A stretch of DNA of 64,000 bases from the NCBI GenBank assembly GCA_021713395.1, contig JAKJJT010000002.1:186001-250000 (forward strand), in the 5' to 3' direction. The position numbers and the translations under genes are program-made. Under the pieces are notes generated by a model. The model searched no databases and had not been told where the DNA came from. It saw nothing but the letters and a program-made list of their open reading frames with translations. The stretch comes from Thiotrichales bacterium 19S9-11 (GTDB lineage: Bacteria > Pseudomonadota > Gammaproteobacteria > Francisellales > Francisellaceae). Within the stretch, counting starts at the first letter, position 1. Every line of letters begins with the position of its first letter. This document shows positions 41,135 to 50,051 of this stretch, piece by piece.

Positions 41135-43102
41135 ATGCCAGGCGAGAATGATAAACAGTACTTTGATTTGCAAGGAAATGAGTTTTCATTAACCCTAGAG
41201 GGAAATAAGTTTAAACTTATTTCAAAAACTACCAATAACAGTGCAATTAAACTGCCTGATACAATTAAAGCAGATACCAAACAGTCACTTATTCCAATTC
41301 AACAAGAAATGCTTTTCTATACATTGCGTGTCATTGGTGCTTTATCAACAAATGATGATAGAAAAGACAATCAAAAAAAATATTTCGATACTATCTACTC
41401 CAAAGTCTATGACTTGATTAATAACGACCTAAATAAGTACTTAACAGGTAACCCCAACGCTAGTGTCAAAGATATAAACAAATATATAGATGAAAGAAGA
41501 AAAGACTATATTAAGCTTGCAGAGAGCTGTGCAATTCAAAAATTTATAACAAATAGCGTTGAATTTCCTCCTAAACAACACATAAAAGACTATTTATATT
41601 ATAAGACTGCTGCTGATCTTGATATGGTTATTTATAACCCAACAACAGGCATAGTTACTGAGATTACTGGGCCTGACGATCAAAATTCATCTCATAGTAA
41701 AGAAATTGCACTACCAGCTGTGATGGTAATGAAGCACTATAGAATGAATGATGATGACAGTTATTATAAAAATAAGCCATTACAAATACAATATCGAGTT
41801 CCTTCGTTAGCAACACCAAAAATACAAGATGAAAATGGTAATGATAAGTCTATTAAAATCCAGCAGCAGCTAGACAGTATTGCACTGAAGATAAATAAGG
41901 ATTCAGGCTATGAGACTGATTTAGAAAACTCAACTGACTTAGAAGAATTAAGCTTATTATTTAACAAAGAAAAAACTCCCCACTTCACATACAACCTATT
42001 AACATCAATACCAATCCTTTTTGATCCAAATAGCCAAGAAGAAACTGCTCGCATTATCTTTGAAGGTATACATAAATATAACCAAAGCATCCAAAATACA
42101 CAAAAACCTATCTGTTATGCTTTAAACTTACCCATCAATCAACATACACACCTTCTATCTTATGGCCCAATAAATGAAACAGCAAAAGAAGCACTTTTTA
42201 TGGCTGATTTAGCAATGTTTAATTCATTAAAAGAAAGTCTGCCTAGTGGTACTAATAATCAATATTTAAAGATTTTAAATGATGAATATAATGAATTTTT
42301 AAATTCAGAAAACCGACCAGCACTCTTTTGTAAATCAGAACAAGCAAAAGCGTTTCAAAAAGCAGCGGTCAACCTTAAAAATGAAATTAATAATATCATA
42401 CTTATTGGCCCTGAAAGCCATGATAAAAAAAACATATTAGCTAAAACTCTCTTAAAGCTTTATGCAACTAACTATCATGGTGAAAACTCTGATCAGATGG
42501 AGCATCAAAAAGAAATGGCTTCGATTATTCAAGGGATGCACTTATCGCTCACTCAGCATAACCTAAAAGGCTGTAAAAGTGCAAATGAGCGTTTTTCATT
42601 TATTGAAAACTTAAATGAGCTATTTTTAGCTTATCATAGCGAAACTTTTAAAAATGATATTCCAGAGAAAGTTAAAGATGCATTAACAGAGTATTTAACA
42701 AAAGTCCCCCCTACGCCACAAGATGGTTATAATCTAGCTGTTAAATTACATAAGATTAATGATGACTATAACGTCTATGGTACTGGCACCTTCCCTTCTA
42801 TGTTAGATACAGGGACACCTAAAGATAAAACAGATGAAAATGGCAATCAAGAAAGCCTTGCTGTTAGCGGTGCACATACAAACTACTATAGACCAGAGCT
42901 ATATGAAAATGTCTATCAACATAATGCCTCATTTGAGCAAGCGCATGGTAAAATGCTAAAACGTTTACCTGAAGAAGCCTATAGGCTCCTTGCCGACCGT
43001 GAAAAACCTGCAAAGTCTGCATCGCAACATTTCTATGAAGAGATACAGGCTGAACAAGTTTTAGAAGTCATAGCTGGTGGCATGAAATTCCATCGCTACT
43101 AG
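41135..43102 (+). CDS. Orphan protein, tandem gene 2 (655 aa)
   Basis: No family recognised. I take the ATG at 41135 (GGTGG upstream), dropping 21 hydrophobic residues of the longer frame from 41072, whose TTG-like region lacks an SD; if the longer form were real it would carry a signal-like N terminus. The product is hydrophilic with few cysteines, and a central part with YNPTTGIVTEITGPD and many Asn/Lys helices. The C terminus ends in a Glu-rich helix (SQHFYEEIQAEQVLEVI) reminiscent of the E-block in Legionella Dot/Icm substrates. Converges on rnr. Confidence 0.68.
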   Translation: MPGENDKQYFDLQGNEFSLTLEGNKFKLISKTTNNSAIKLPDTIKADTKQSLIPIQQEMLFYTLRVIGALSTNDDRKDNQKKYFDTIYSKVYDLINNDLNKYLTGNPNASVKDINKYIDERRKDYIKLAESCAIQKFITNSVEFPPKQHIKDYLYYKTAADLDMVIYNPTTGIVTEITGPDDQNSSHSKEIALPAVMVMKHYRMNDDDSYYKNKPLQIQYRVPSLATPKIQDENGNDKSIKIQQQLDSIALKINKDSGYETDLENSTDLEELSLLFNKEKTPHFTYNLLTSIPILFDPNSQEETARIIFEGIHKYNQSIQNTQKPICYALNLPINQHTHLLSYGPINETAKEALFMADLAMFNSLKESLPSGTNNQYLKILNDEYNEFLNSENRPALFCKSEQAKAFQKAAVNLKNEINNIILIGPESHDKKNILAKTLLKLYATNYHGENSDQMEHQKEMASIIQGMHLSLTQHNLKGCKSANERFSFIENLNELFLAYHSETFKNDIPEKVKDALTEYLTKVPPTPQDGYNLAVKLHKINDDYNVYGTGTFPSMLDTGTPKDKTDENGNQESLAVSGAHTNYYRPELYENVYQHNASFEQAHGKMLKRLPEEAYRLLADREKPAKSASQHFYEEIQAEQVLEVIAGGMKFHRY

Positions 43103-43110
43103 AGTAAACT

Positions 43111-45534
43111 CTAACTTTTCTTCTTAGTAGAAGCAGCTTTTTTTGATTTTACTTTCTGAGATGCTTTTTTAGTTTGCTTTGGCTTTTTAGATTTTACCTT
43201 TTTATCTTGTCTCACTTTTTCACGCTTAGCAATTTCAGCTAGTGCTTGGCTTTTTTCAAATGCGCTTTTTTTATTCTTAGACTTTTTACTTCTCTTACGT
43301 ATTGGTTTAGCTTCAACTAACTCAAAGTCAATTTTTAAACTTGTCATATTAACGGAAATTAGTTTAACTTTGACTTCTTGACCTAAGCCATAGACTCGTC
43401 TGGTACGCTCACCAATAAGAATTTGACGATCAGAGTCATAGTGATAATAGTCCCCTTCCATTGTCGCAACATGAACTAAACCTTCAATTTGGTTTTCTTT
43501 TAATTGAATAAAAAAGCCAATGCCTATGACATTAACAATTTTTGCATCAAAAATTTCACCAACTCGATGTTGTAAAAATGAGCACTTTAACCAGTCTTCA
43601 ACACTTTGTGCTGCACTATCAGCTCGCCTTTCAGCAATTGATGCATGATCACATAAGTCAACTAATTGATTAATGTCATAACGATAACCACCCAGTTTAT
43701 GCTCATTTAAGATCTTTCTAATAATTCGATGTGTTAATAAGTCAGGGTAACGGCGAATTGGTGATGTAAAGTGAGAATATGCTTCATAAGCAAGACCAAA
43801 GTGGCCTTCATTATGCGGTGAATAGACTGCTTGCATCATACTCCTTAATGCCATTAGTTGGATATTATGATAATCATCACGTTCTTTGGCTTGTTCAAGC
43901 ATATTCGAAAAGTCTGATGGCAGAGGGTCATCACCACCACCAAGTGATAAACCATGAACTTTTAAATAGTCCCTTAATGCTATAATTTTTGAAGATGATG
44001 GGCCCCCATGGACACGATAAACCCCTTCACATTTATGTTTAATAACAAATTTAGCCGCTGCAACATTGGTCAACAACATACATTCTTCAATTATTTTATG
44101 CGCATCATTACGTGCCCTTGGTAAGATTGCCTCAATTTCACGACCTTCATTTAAAATAATTTGGGTTTCTTCCATATCAAAGTCAATTGAACCACGTACT
44201 TTACGTTGCTCTGATAAGCTTAAATAAAGTCCATAAAGGTTATAAATATGCTTAACTAGCTGCGGGTACTTTCTAGAGAATTTCTTATTTTTTTGATCAA
44301 TCAAATCAGAAACTTCAGTATAAGTTAAGCGCCCTTGTGAGCGTATCACACCCGAATAAAACTGATAACGCGTTAAACGTCCTTTGGCACTAATAGACAT
44401 CTGACAAACCATGGCTAAACGATCAACATCAGGCTTTAATGAACATAGTTCATTAGATAATGCTTCTGGCAGCATAGGAATAACATGAGAAGGAAAATAA
44501 ACTGAGGTTGATCTTTTTTGAGCTTCTTTATCTAATGCTGTCTCTTGTCTGACATAATAGGATACATCAGCAATAGCAACATATAAGTGCCATCCACCTG
44601 ACTTTCGAGGCTCACAATAAACCGCATCATCAAAATCTCTAGCATCTTCTCCATCAATAGTTACAAATGGCAGGTGACGCAAGTCCGTACGCCCTTCTAA
44701 ATCCTCTTTTTGTACTTCCTCACCATAACGCTTAACCTGTCTTAAGACTTTTTCTGGCCATTCATGTGGTAGGTCATATGATTTAACCGCCATGTCGATT
44801 GCTTCATCAATTGATAGTTGATCACCAATGACTTCAACAATTTTACCTAAAGGCTGTGTTTTATAGGTTGGCTGGCTAATAATTTCAACTGTAACAAACT
44901 GCCCTGGCTTTGCCTCTGTATTATTCTGTGGCCAAATTAAAATATCATGTTTTAATAAAGGGTTAACCGGCTCAACATAGGGCACATCAAAATCGACATG
45001 ATATCGCCCAGTTAAACGCTCTGTATTTCTTTTTAGGATTTCAATAATACTACCTTCTAAATGCCCACGATGTGTAACACCTGAAGGTCTAACTAAAACA
45101 CAATCACCATGAAAGACCTTTTTCATTTGACGAACTGATAAATAAATAACACGCCCATCATCTGCTAATAACTCACCAGGCCCATCTCTTGAAGCAATGA
45201 CAGTTCCTTTAATTAAATCCATCTTAGAGACTAGCCCGTAATAACCACCACGGTTATATAACAATTGGCCATCTCGCTCCATTGCTCTTAAACGTCGTTT
45301 TAGCGCTTGTCTATGTGTATCTGTTGTTAAAGAAAGTGCATTAAATACTGTTTCAAATGTCGCTGGCACCCCTTGTTCTTTGAAAAACTCAATAATAAAT
45401 TCTCTTGATGGGATTGGGTCATCATATTTTTGTTTTTCAATCTCTCGATTGGGATCGCGACTTATATGATACTTTCCTTCAGCTTTAGGGCTTTGATTAG
45501 CATCTTGCTGATTATCTCTTAAATCTTTTGACAT
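43111..45534 (-). CDS. rnr: Ribonuclease R
   Basis: Processive 3'-5' exoribonuclease able to degrade structured RNA. Order of parts: N-terminal winged helix (about 45-110), two cold-shock-like domains, RNB catalytic domain with VTIDGEDARDFDDAVYCEP, an S1 domain (about 640-725) and a Lys-rich tail after residue 730 (KKSKNKKSAF, KSKKPKQTKK, KKAASTKKKS). 807 aa is typical. Last gene of the lepB-rnc-truB-rnr run. Confidence 0.96.
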   Translation of the reverse strand: MSKDLRDNQQDANQSPKAEGKYHISRDPNREIEKQKYDDPIPSREFIIEFFKEQGVPATFETVFNALSLTTDTHRQALKRRLRAMERDGQLLYNRGGYYGLVSKMDLIKGTVIASRDGPGELLADDGRVIYLSVRQMKKVFHGDCVLVRPSGVTHRGHLEGSIIEILKRNTERLTGRYHVDFDVPYVEPVNPLLKHDILIWPQNNTEAKPGQFVTVEIISQPTYKTQPLGKIVEVIGDQLSIDEAIDMAVKSYDLPHEWPEKVLRQVKRYGEEVQKEDLEGRTDLRHLPFVTIDGEDARDFDDAVYCEPRKSGGWHLYVAIADVSYYVRQETALDKEAQKRSTSVYFPSHVIPMLPEALSNELCSLKPDVDRLAMVCQMSISAKGRLTRYQFYSGVIRSQGRLTYTEVSDLIDQKNKKFSRKYPQLVKHIYNLYGLYLSLSEQRKVRGSIDFDMEETQIILNEGREIEAILPRARNDAHKIIEECMLLTNVAAAKFVIKHKCEGVYRVHGGPSSSKIIALRDYLKVHGLSLGGGDDPLPSDFSNMLEQAKERDDYHNIQLMALRSMMQAVYSPHNEGHFGLAYEAYSHFTSPIRRYPDLLTHRIIRKILNEHKLGGYRYDINQLVDLCDHASIAERRADSAAQSVEDWLKCSFLQHRVGEIFDAKIVNVIGIGFFIQLKENQIEGLVHVATMEGDYYHYDSDRQILIGERTRRVYGLGQEVKVKLISVNMTSLKIDFELVEAKPIRKRSKKSKNKKSAFEKSQALAEIAKREKVRQDKKVKSKKPKQTKKASQKVKSKKAASTKKKS

Positions 45535-45544
45535 CCATACATTC

Positions 45545-46477
45545 CTATTCTAGCAAAAGCTTCCTCACTTTAAGATTGCCGCCTTCAAACTGGCCAATTC
45601 CTTTAAACTCTCCTTCAAGTCTAAATACATACCATCCATCTGTTTCAGATCTATCACTTAGCCAGCGACCTGAACGAGAAAGCTCTGCAACTTGTGCTAG
45701 AGTAATCTCTATGACAGGCCAATGATTAAAGGCTCTGCTTACCTCTATTAGTTTAGTTGACTTTTCACTATTTAGTTCATTTATCTGAAATTTTAGCTCA
45801 TCTAATTGATGAATCTTATTAGCTTCATCAAACTGACCACAACTTACTCGCCTTAAGCTGATTAAATGCCCACCACAGCCTATCGCAAATCCAATATCAT
45901 CTGCTAAGGTTCTAATATAAGTGCCTTTACTTACATGCACTTTTATCTTTAATTGGTGTAAGCTTTGATCATAACCACAATTAATAAGCTCAAAAATTTC
46001 AACCTCTCGTTTACTTCTTTCAACACTAATGCCTTCTCTTGCAAGTGCATATAATGGCTGACCATCTTTTTTTAATGCTGAGTACATAGGAGGCACTTGT
46101 GTTATCTTTCCTCTAAATTGAGCCAAATACTTTTCAATTAATGCATTATCTAACGCTGGAACAGTATTAGTGCTTGTAATCTCTCCCTCTTTATCTAGCG
46201 TATCTGTTGTTTGTCCTAACTGAATCGTTGCCAAATAAGTTTTATCTGCATCTAGGATATACTGAGAAAACTTTGTTGCTTGATTAAAAAGAATGGGTAA
46301 CATACCTGTTGCCATTGGATCTAGGCTACCAGTATGTCCTGCTTTTTTTACATTAAATAGACGCTTGACTTGCTGTAGTGCGTAATTAGAACTTAAGCCG
46401 TAAGGCTTATCCAATAATAAGACTCCACAAAGTGAAGCATCTTTGATCTTCTTTTTAGATGATGTGACAGAATTCAT
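45545..46477 (-). CDS. truB: tRNA pseudouridine-55 synthase
   Basis: Makes pseudouridine 55 in the T-loop of tRNAs. GVLLLDKPYGLSSNYAL, AGHTGSLDPMATGMLPI (catalytic Asp in GSLDP) and TYLATIQLGQTTDTLDKEGE are diagnostic; the C-terminal part is the TruB_C/PUA-like region. 310 aa is normal. Usually found near rbfA/rpsO; here it lies between rnc and rnr. Confidence 0.96.
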   Translation of the reverse strand: MNSVTSSKKKIKDASLCGVLLLDKPYGLSSNYALQQVKRLFNVKKAGHTGSLDPMATGMLPILFNQATKFSQYILDADKTYLATIQLGQTTDTLDKEGEITSTNTVPALDNALIEKYLAQFRGKITQVPPMYSALKKDGQPLYALAREGISVERSKREVEIFELINCGYDQSLHQLKIKVHVSKGTYIRTLADDIGFAIGCGGHLISLRRVSCGQFDEANKIHQLDELKFQINELNSEKSTKLIEVSRAFNHWPVIEITLAQVAELSRSGRWLSDRSETDGWYVFRLEGEFKGIGQFEGGNLKVRKLLLE

Positions 46478-46483
46478 AATAAT

Positions 46484-47161
46484 CTAGGTATTTTTGTTTA
46501 ATTTTTGAATAATCTCATTAGCAGCTAATTGCTCTGCTCCTTTACGACTACTTGCTTGAGATGTTGCAGATAGATTAAGTGAGCGAACCAAACACTTAAC
46601 TTTAAATGTTTGCTGATGAGGCAAGCCTTCTGTTTCAATTAATTGATATTCTGGCAACTCAACCCCATCTGCCTGTAATATTTCTTGTAGTTGCGTTTTA
46701 CTGTCCTTTGGCACTTCAACCAATGTTAAATTATCAAGCTCATATTTAAACCAAGTTAAAATACAACGACGAACTTCTTCTAAATTACTATCCAAATAAA
46801 TAGCACCAACCAGTGCTTCAATTGCATCTTCTAGAATTGATGCGCGTTTATGTCCACCAGATTTGATTTCACCAATACCTAATGCAAGGTAATCACCTAA
46901 ATTCAACTCTGTTGCTTTATCAGTTAAAGTTTTACCCTTTACAATTGATATGCGTAAGAGTGATAACTGACCTTCTTTTGCTTCTGGAAACTGATGATAC
47001 AAGGCTTCAGCTATTACCATCCCTAAAATAGCATCTCCCAAAAACTCTAAACGCTCATTATGTTTTTTACGTAGTGAGCGATGTGTTAAGGCTTGTGTTA
47101 AAAGATCCGTATCATCAAAAGTATAACCAATGGCTTGGTAAAGTACATTAAGCTCTTTCAT
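46484..47161 (-). CDS. rnc: Ribonuclease III
   Basis: Double-strand-specific endoribonuclease that processes rRNA precursors. The signature ERLEFLGDAILGMVIAEALY, the second acidic site EDAIEALVGAIYLD and a C-terminal dsRBD (DSKTQLQEILQADG ... RKGAEQLAANEII) are complete. 225 aa. Two bases separate it from lepB; era is not in the cluster. Confidence 0.97.
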   Translation of the reverse strand: MKELNVLYQAIGYTFDDTDLLTQALTHRSLRKKHNERLEFLGDAILGMVIAEALYHQFPEAKEGQLSLLRISIVKGKTLTDKATELNLGDYLALGIGEIKSGGHKRASILEDAIEALVGAIYLDSNLEEVRRCILTWFKYELDNLTLVEVPKDSKTQLQEILQADGVELPEYQLIETEGLPHQQTFKVKCLVRSLNLSATSQASSRKGAEQLAANEIIQKLNKNT

Positions 47162-47162
47162 C

Positions 47163-47978
47163 TTAACTAATTGATCCTAGCTGATTCCAGCGAACTTTAA
47201 AGTTTTGCGAATCAAAACTAAACCAAACAAAAAATGCTTTGCCAACTAAATCTTTTTCAGAGACAAATCCCCAGTAACGGCTATCTTCACTGTTATCTCT
47301 ATTATCGCCCATAACAAAATACATCCCTTCAGGTATAACAACACGATCAAAGCTTAGCGAATAGTCCCACGGCATCGTTAAAATTTTATGTTTAACGCCT
47401 AGCAAGTCTTCTTCATACTCTTTTGATTGTGCTGTTAAGGAGTTAACCGGTTCAATGACATTAGAGATAAATTGCTGAGGCACTGCTTTGCCATTAATTG
47501 TTAGTTTTCGATTCTTATATGAAATAACATCACCAGGTATGCCAATAACTCGTTTAATAAAATCAATGTCTGGATTAACTGGATAATGAAAAACAACGAC
47601 ATCACCTCTTTTTGGCTGACCTGTTTGTATCCACGTATGATTAGTAATTGGGTTTCTAATGCCATAAGAATATTTATCGACTAAAACAAAGGCATTAGTC
47701 TTTAGAGTTGGGTACATTGAACCTGTTGGAATACGAAAGTTTTCAACCACAAAAGCTCTTAGTAAAAATACAATTAAAAATACCAAAAAAAGTGAGCGCG
47801 CATAATCTGCAATCAATGGCGCTTTTAATAGCTTTTGTTTTTCTTTTTTTGATAGGCCTACCAGCTTGTCTTTATATTTTTCTTTACGCCTTTTTTCAAA
47901 AAAAAGCCAATCGACTACCATTATAATAAATGAAATAACCGTTAAAAATAATAGCCAAAATGTAAAATCAATATTCAC
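47163..47978 (-). CDS. lepB: Signal peptidase I
   Basis: Membrane serine protease that removes signal peptides. Two N-terminal transmembrane helices, then RIPTGSMYPTL with the nucleophilic Ser, DFIKRVIGIPGD with the general-base Lys and FVMGDNRDNSEDSRYWG. 271 aa. The start is GTG at 47978 with GGAT nine bases upstream. Confidence 0.96.
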   Translation of the reverse strand: MNIDFTFWLLFLTVISFIIMVVDWLFFEKRRKEKYKDKLVGLSKKEKQKLLKAPLIADYARSLFLVFLIVFLLRAFVVENFRIPTGSMYPTLKTNAFVLVDKYSYGIRNPITNHTWIQTGQPKRGDVVVFHYPVNPDIDFIKRVIGIPGDVISYKNRKLTINGKAVPQQFISNVIEPVNSLTAQSKEYEEDLLGVKHKILTMPWDYSLSFDRVVIPEGMYFVMGDNRDNSEDSRYWGFVSEKDLVGKAFFVWFSFDSQNFKVRWNQLGSIS

Positions 47979-48064
47979 GTTAAATCCATCGAATTATCAT
48001 CAACTAAACTAACTGGCATTATAAAAGCTTTTTTTGCATTTGAATATAATAAATTAGTGCTTCT

Positions 48065-48577
48065 TTATACGCCACTATTAACTTGACGTATCATCCCACC
48101 TTGACTTAGCACAAAAGCTCTTTTAACTAAGTTTTTATATTTTTCATGATAAACACTTAAAGTGCCATTACTATTAGATAAAAGCTTATCTGTCTTAAAC
48201 TGAATATAGTCTCCTTTAGGAAAACCACTCCAGGTTAAGTAAAATGATGTAGGGATAGTTACCTCATGCTTTATTATCTCATCATCACCGTCATAGATTT
48301 TATTTCGATTATGATCAACAAAAATCAACAACTCTCCATGCCATTGCCCTTGATTACAATTTTCATGATCATTGGATGAACAAACAACAACAGGTAAGTG
48401 TTCTTGATAAGATTTTGCTCTTGCCATTTTTAATAAAACATTTATTTGGTCACTAAAAACACCATTTTGATGTTGTGCATAATAATATCCCCAATTAATT
48501 GTCCCACCTAAAATTAATAGCGATAAAATCATTAATATAATTAATAATTCGATCAAGGTTAAACCAGTTTGACGCAT
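48065..48577 (-). CDS. Type IV pilus minor pseudopilin, FimT/GspH-like
   Basis: Prepilin leader TGLTLIELLIILMILSLLILGG has the canonical G-(F/L)TLIEL cleavage site within the first six residues and Glu at +5, so it is processed by a prepilin peptidase. The rest has the GspH/FimT layout (VVVCSSNDHENCNQGQWHGELLIFVDHNRN, a probable disulphide pair). 170 aa. It stands alone, not in a pil cluster; DNA-uptake pilus function is plausible by homology to FimT. Confidence 0.85.
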   Translation of the reverse strand: MRQTGLTLIELLIILMILSLLILGGTINWGYYYAQHQNGVFSDQINVLLKMARAKSYQEHLPVVVCSSNDHENCNQGQWHGELLIFVDHNRNKIYDGDDEIIKHEVTIPTSFYLTWSGFPKGDYIQFKTDKLLSNSNGTLSVYHEKYKNLVKRAFVLSQGGMIRQVNSGV

Positions 48578-48613
48578 AGAAGATAAAAATTCCTTTTTTT
48601 AACCACATTGTGC

Positions 48614-48641
48614 TTGATTTTTAGTTTTTTCAAATTAAAAT
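48614..48641 (+). promoter_or_regulatory. Sigma-70-type promoter for tRNA-Lys
   Basis: TTGATT at 48614-48619, a 16-bp spacer and TAAAAT at 48636-48641, followed by a GC-rich discriminator (ACGCC) of the kind found at stable-RNA promoters. The start would lie a few bases before the mature 5' end at 48655. Confidence 0.55.
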
Positions 48642-48654
48642 AACGCCTCATACC

Positions 48655-48730
48655 GGGTCGTTAGCTCAGTCGGTAGAGCAGTTGGCTTTTAACCAATTGG
48701 TCATAGGTTCGAATCCTATACGACCCACCA
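48655..48730 (+). tRNA. tRNA-Lys (anticodon UUU)
   Basis: A full cloverleaf folds: acceptor GGGTCGT/ACGACCC, D stem GCTC/GAGC, anticodon stem GTTGG/CCAAT with loop CTTTTAA, and T stem ATAGG/CCTAT around TTCGAAT, with encoded CCA. Position 27-43 is a G-U wobble. Its 3' half is duplicated 1.3 kb downstream (see repeats), marking an integration site. Confidence 0.98.
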
Positions 48731-48740
48731 TTTATTTCAA
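48691..48740 (+). repeat. attL-like direct repeat: 3' half of tRNA-Lys
   Basis: Fifty bases, from the anticodon-loop end through CCA plus ten bases of 3' flank (TTTATTTCAA), recur at 49991-50040 in the same orientation with one mismatch. This arrangement is the classical footprint of site-specific insertion into a tRNA gene. Confidence 0.92.
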
Positions 48741-48770
48741 GTTTTTTATTTTAATATAGGCATCGACTCA

Positions 48771-49922
48771 TCATTTGATAATCTTATCACTCCATAGGTC
48801 ACTTAGAAACTTATCCAATGGATATAACTCAATGCCACTTGGCAAAACTTTTGCAATTGGATCTAGGCTAACGACCAAGTAACGTTTAGCTATTCTCTCA
48901 TCTTTAAAAGCATATAAGCCCTTTAGATGTTTGTCCTGTACTCGTTTTGTCGCTTTAACTTCCAATGCCACATCATCTCCTATAATAAAATCAACTTCCA
49001 TACCACTTTTTGAACGCCAGTAGTAAAGAGATTGGTTAATTCTTCTATAAGATAAATAAGCTCTAATTTCTAATGCAATAAAATGCTCTAGCTTATCACC
49101 ATATAGTTCGCTTTGAGGTGGTAGCTGGCTTATTTTTGATAAGTAATTAACAACACCTAAATCAAAAAAATAAAATTTTGCTGTACTAATTGCTTTTCTT
49201 TTTACCGTATGCGTATATGGATTTAACATAAAGCCTAAAAAGGTATCCTCTAATATAAAGTAATACTCTCTAACGGTTGATACTGGCAAGCCACTATCAC
49301 TTGCAATACTTGTAAAATTTAGCATTTTGCCATTAGTTAATGCTGCCATTTTAAGAAACTGACTAAAACCTGGAATATTTCTAACTAAAGCTTCTGCCTG
49401 AATCTCATCTTTCATATACATATCAACATAAGCCTGTAATTCTTCATACGGTTCATCACTTAAATAAACCATAGGCAATCCACCAAACTGTAGATATCTA
49501 TTTAGGTTAAAGTCTGGGATTTCATAACTCACTAATGGGAATAGTTCTGCTTTTCTTGCTCTTCCAGCTAAAAGATTTGTATATTTTTGTTTTAATTTTC
49601 TGGCACTTGAACCCGTTAATAAGAAATGAATTCCTCTTTCTTCAATTAATCGATGCACCTCATTAAGCAACGCGGGAACTCGTTGAATTTCATCAATAAC
49701 AACAATTGTATCATCCGAGATGGCATTAATCATAGACTCAAGAGATTGAGGTGATTGGAGCAACTCCATAAAATATTCATTGCGCAACAAGTTGATAACC
49801 AAATATTTGTCTGGTATCTGATCATTGATAAGTGTTGATTTTCCAGTTGCTCTTGGTCCAAAAAGAAAAAATGATTTTTTTTCTAATAAAGTATTTAGGT
49901 TTAAAATTCTTTTTATTTTCAT
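48771..49922 (-). CDS. AAA+ ATPase with C-terminal DUF4143 (PD-(D/E)xK-like)
   Basis: Walker A GPRATGKST at residues 22-30, Walker B IVVIDEI at 73-79, sensor region LLTGSSARKL at 101-110 and the characteristic LAGRARKAELFPL at 118-130 place it in the AAA_14 group. Residues about 175-270 form a winged-helix-like part. The C terminus has DUF4143 with WRSKSGMEVDFII and ALEVKA, spaced like a PD-(D/E)xK nuclease core. 383 aa, full length. No SD is evident. It is the only gene between the tRNA-Lys repeats. The role of this family is not established. Confidence 0.9.
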   Translation of the reverse strand: MKIKRILNLNTLLEKKSFFLFGPRATGKSTLINDQIPDKYLVINLLRNEYFMELLQSPQSLESMINAISDDTIVVIDEIQRVPALLNEVHRLIEERGIHFLLTGSSARKLKQKYTNLLAGRARKAELFPLVSYEIPDFNLNRYLQFGGLPMVYLSDEPYEELQAYVDMYMKDEIQAEALVRNIPGFSQFLKMAALTNGKMLNFTSIASDSGLPVSTVREYYFILEDTFLGFMLNPYTHTVKRKAISTAKFYFFDLGVVNYLSKISQLPPQSELYGDKLEHFIALEIRAYLSYRRINQSLYYWRSKSGMEVDFIIGDDVALEVKATKRVQDKHLKGLYAFKDERIAKRYLVVSLDPIAKVLPSGIELYPLDKFLSDLWSDKIIK

Positions 49923-49954
49923 GACAATTTACAATAGACTTGTTATTTATCATG

Positions 49955-49981
49955 ATATTTTACAACAGAACTGTAAAATAT
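49955..49981. promoter_or_regulatory. 10-bp perfect inverted repeat upstream of the AAA+ gene
   Basis: ATATTTTACA and TGTAAAATAT form a perfect inverted repeat with a 7-base spacer. A further TTTACA lies at 49928-49933, 31 bp from the one at 49959, about three helical turns. It sits between the AAA+ start codon and the right-hand direct repeat, so it may be an operator for the gene or a recognition site of the element. Confidence 0.5.
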
Positions 49982-49990
49982 TCAAATTTC

Positions 49991-50040
49991 AACCAACTGG
50001 TCATAGGTTCGAATCCTATACGACCCACCATTTATTTCAA
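49991..50040 (+). repeat. attR-like direct repeat of tRNA-Lys 3' half
   Basis: Second copy of the 50-base repeat, differing from 48691-48740 at one base (C at 49997 where the tRNA has T). The C would pair with G27 of the tRNA in Watson-Crick fashion. There is no 5' half of a tRNA here, so this copy is not itself functional. Confidence 0.92.
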
Positions 50041-50051
50041 TTTCTTTATTT

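Larger units (their letters stand above)
48741..50040. mobile_element. 1.3-kb AAA+ element inserted in tRNA-Lys
   Basis: The segment between the repeats (one copy counted in) is 1300 bp and contains a single gene, the AAA+/DUF4143 ATPase, plus a palindromic upstream region. No integrase, transposase or terminal inverted repeat is present. It may be a remnant of a larger tRNA island or a minimal passenger mobilised in trans. The repeat structure is seen; mobility is inferred. Confidence 0.7.

Noticed and set aside
43100-43114. TAGAGT/ACTCTA palindrome between the 655-aa orphan and rnr as a terminator
   Set aside because: The loop is only two bases and no proper U-run follows on either strand.
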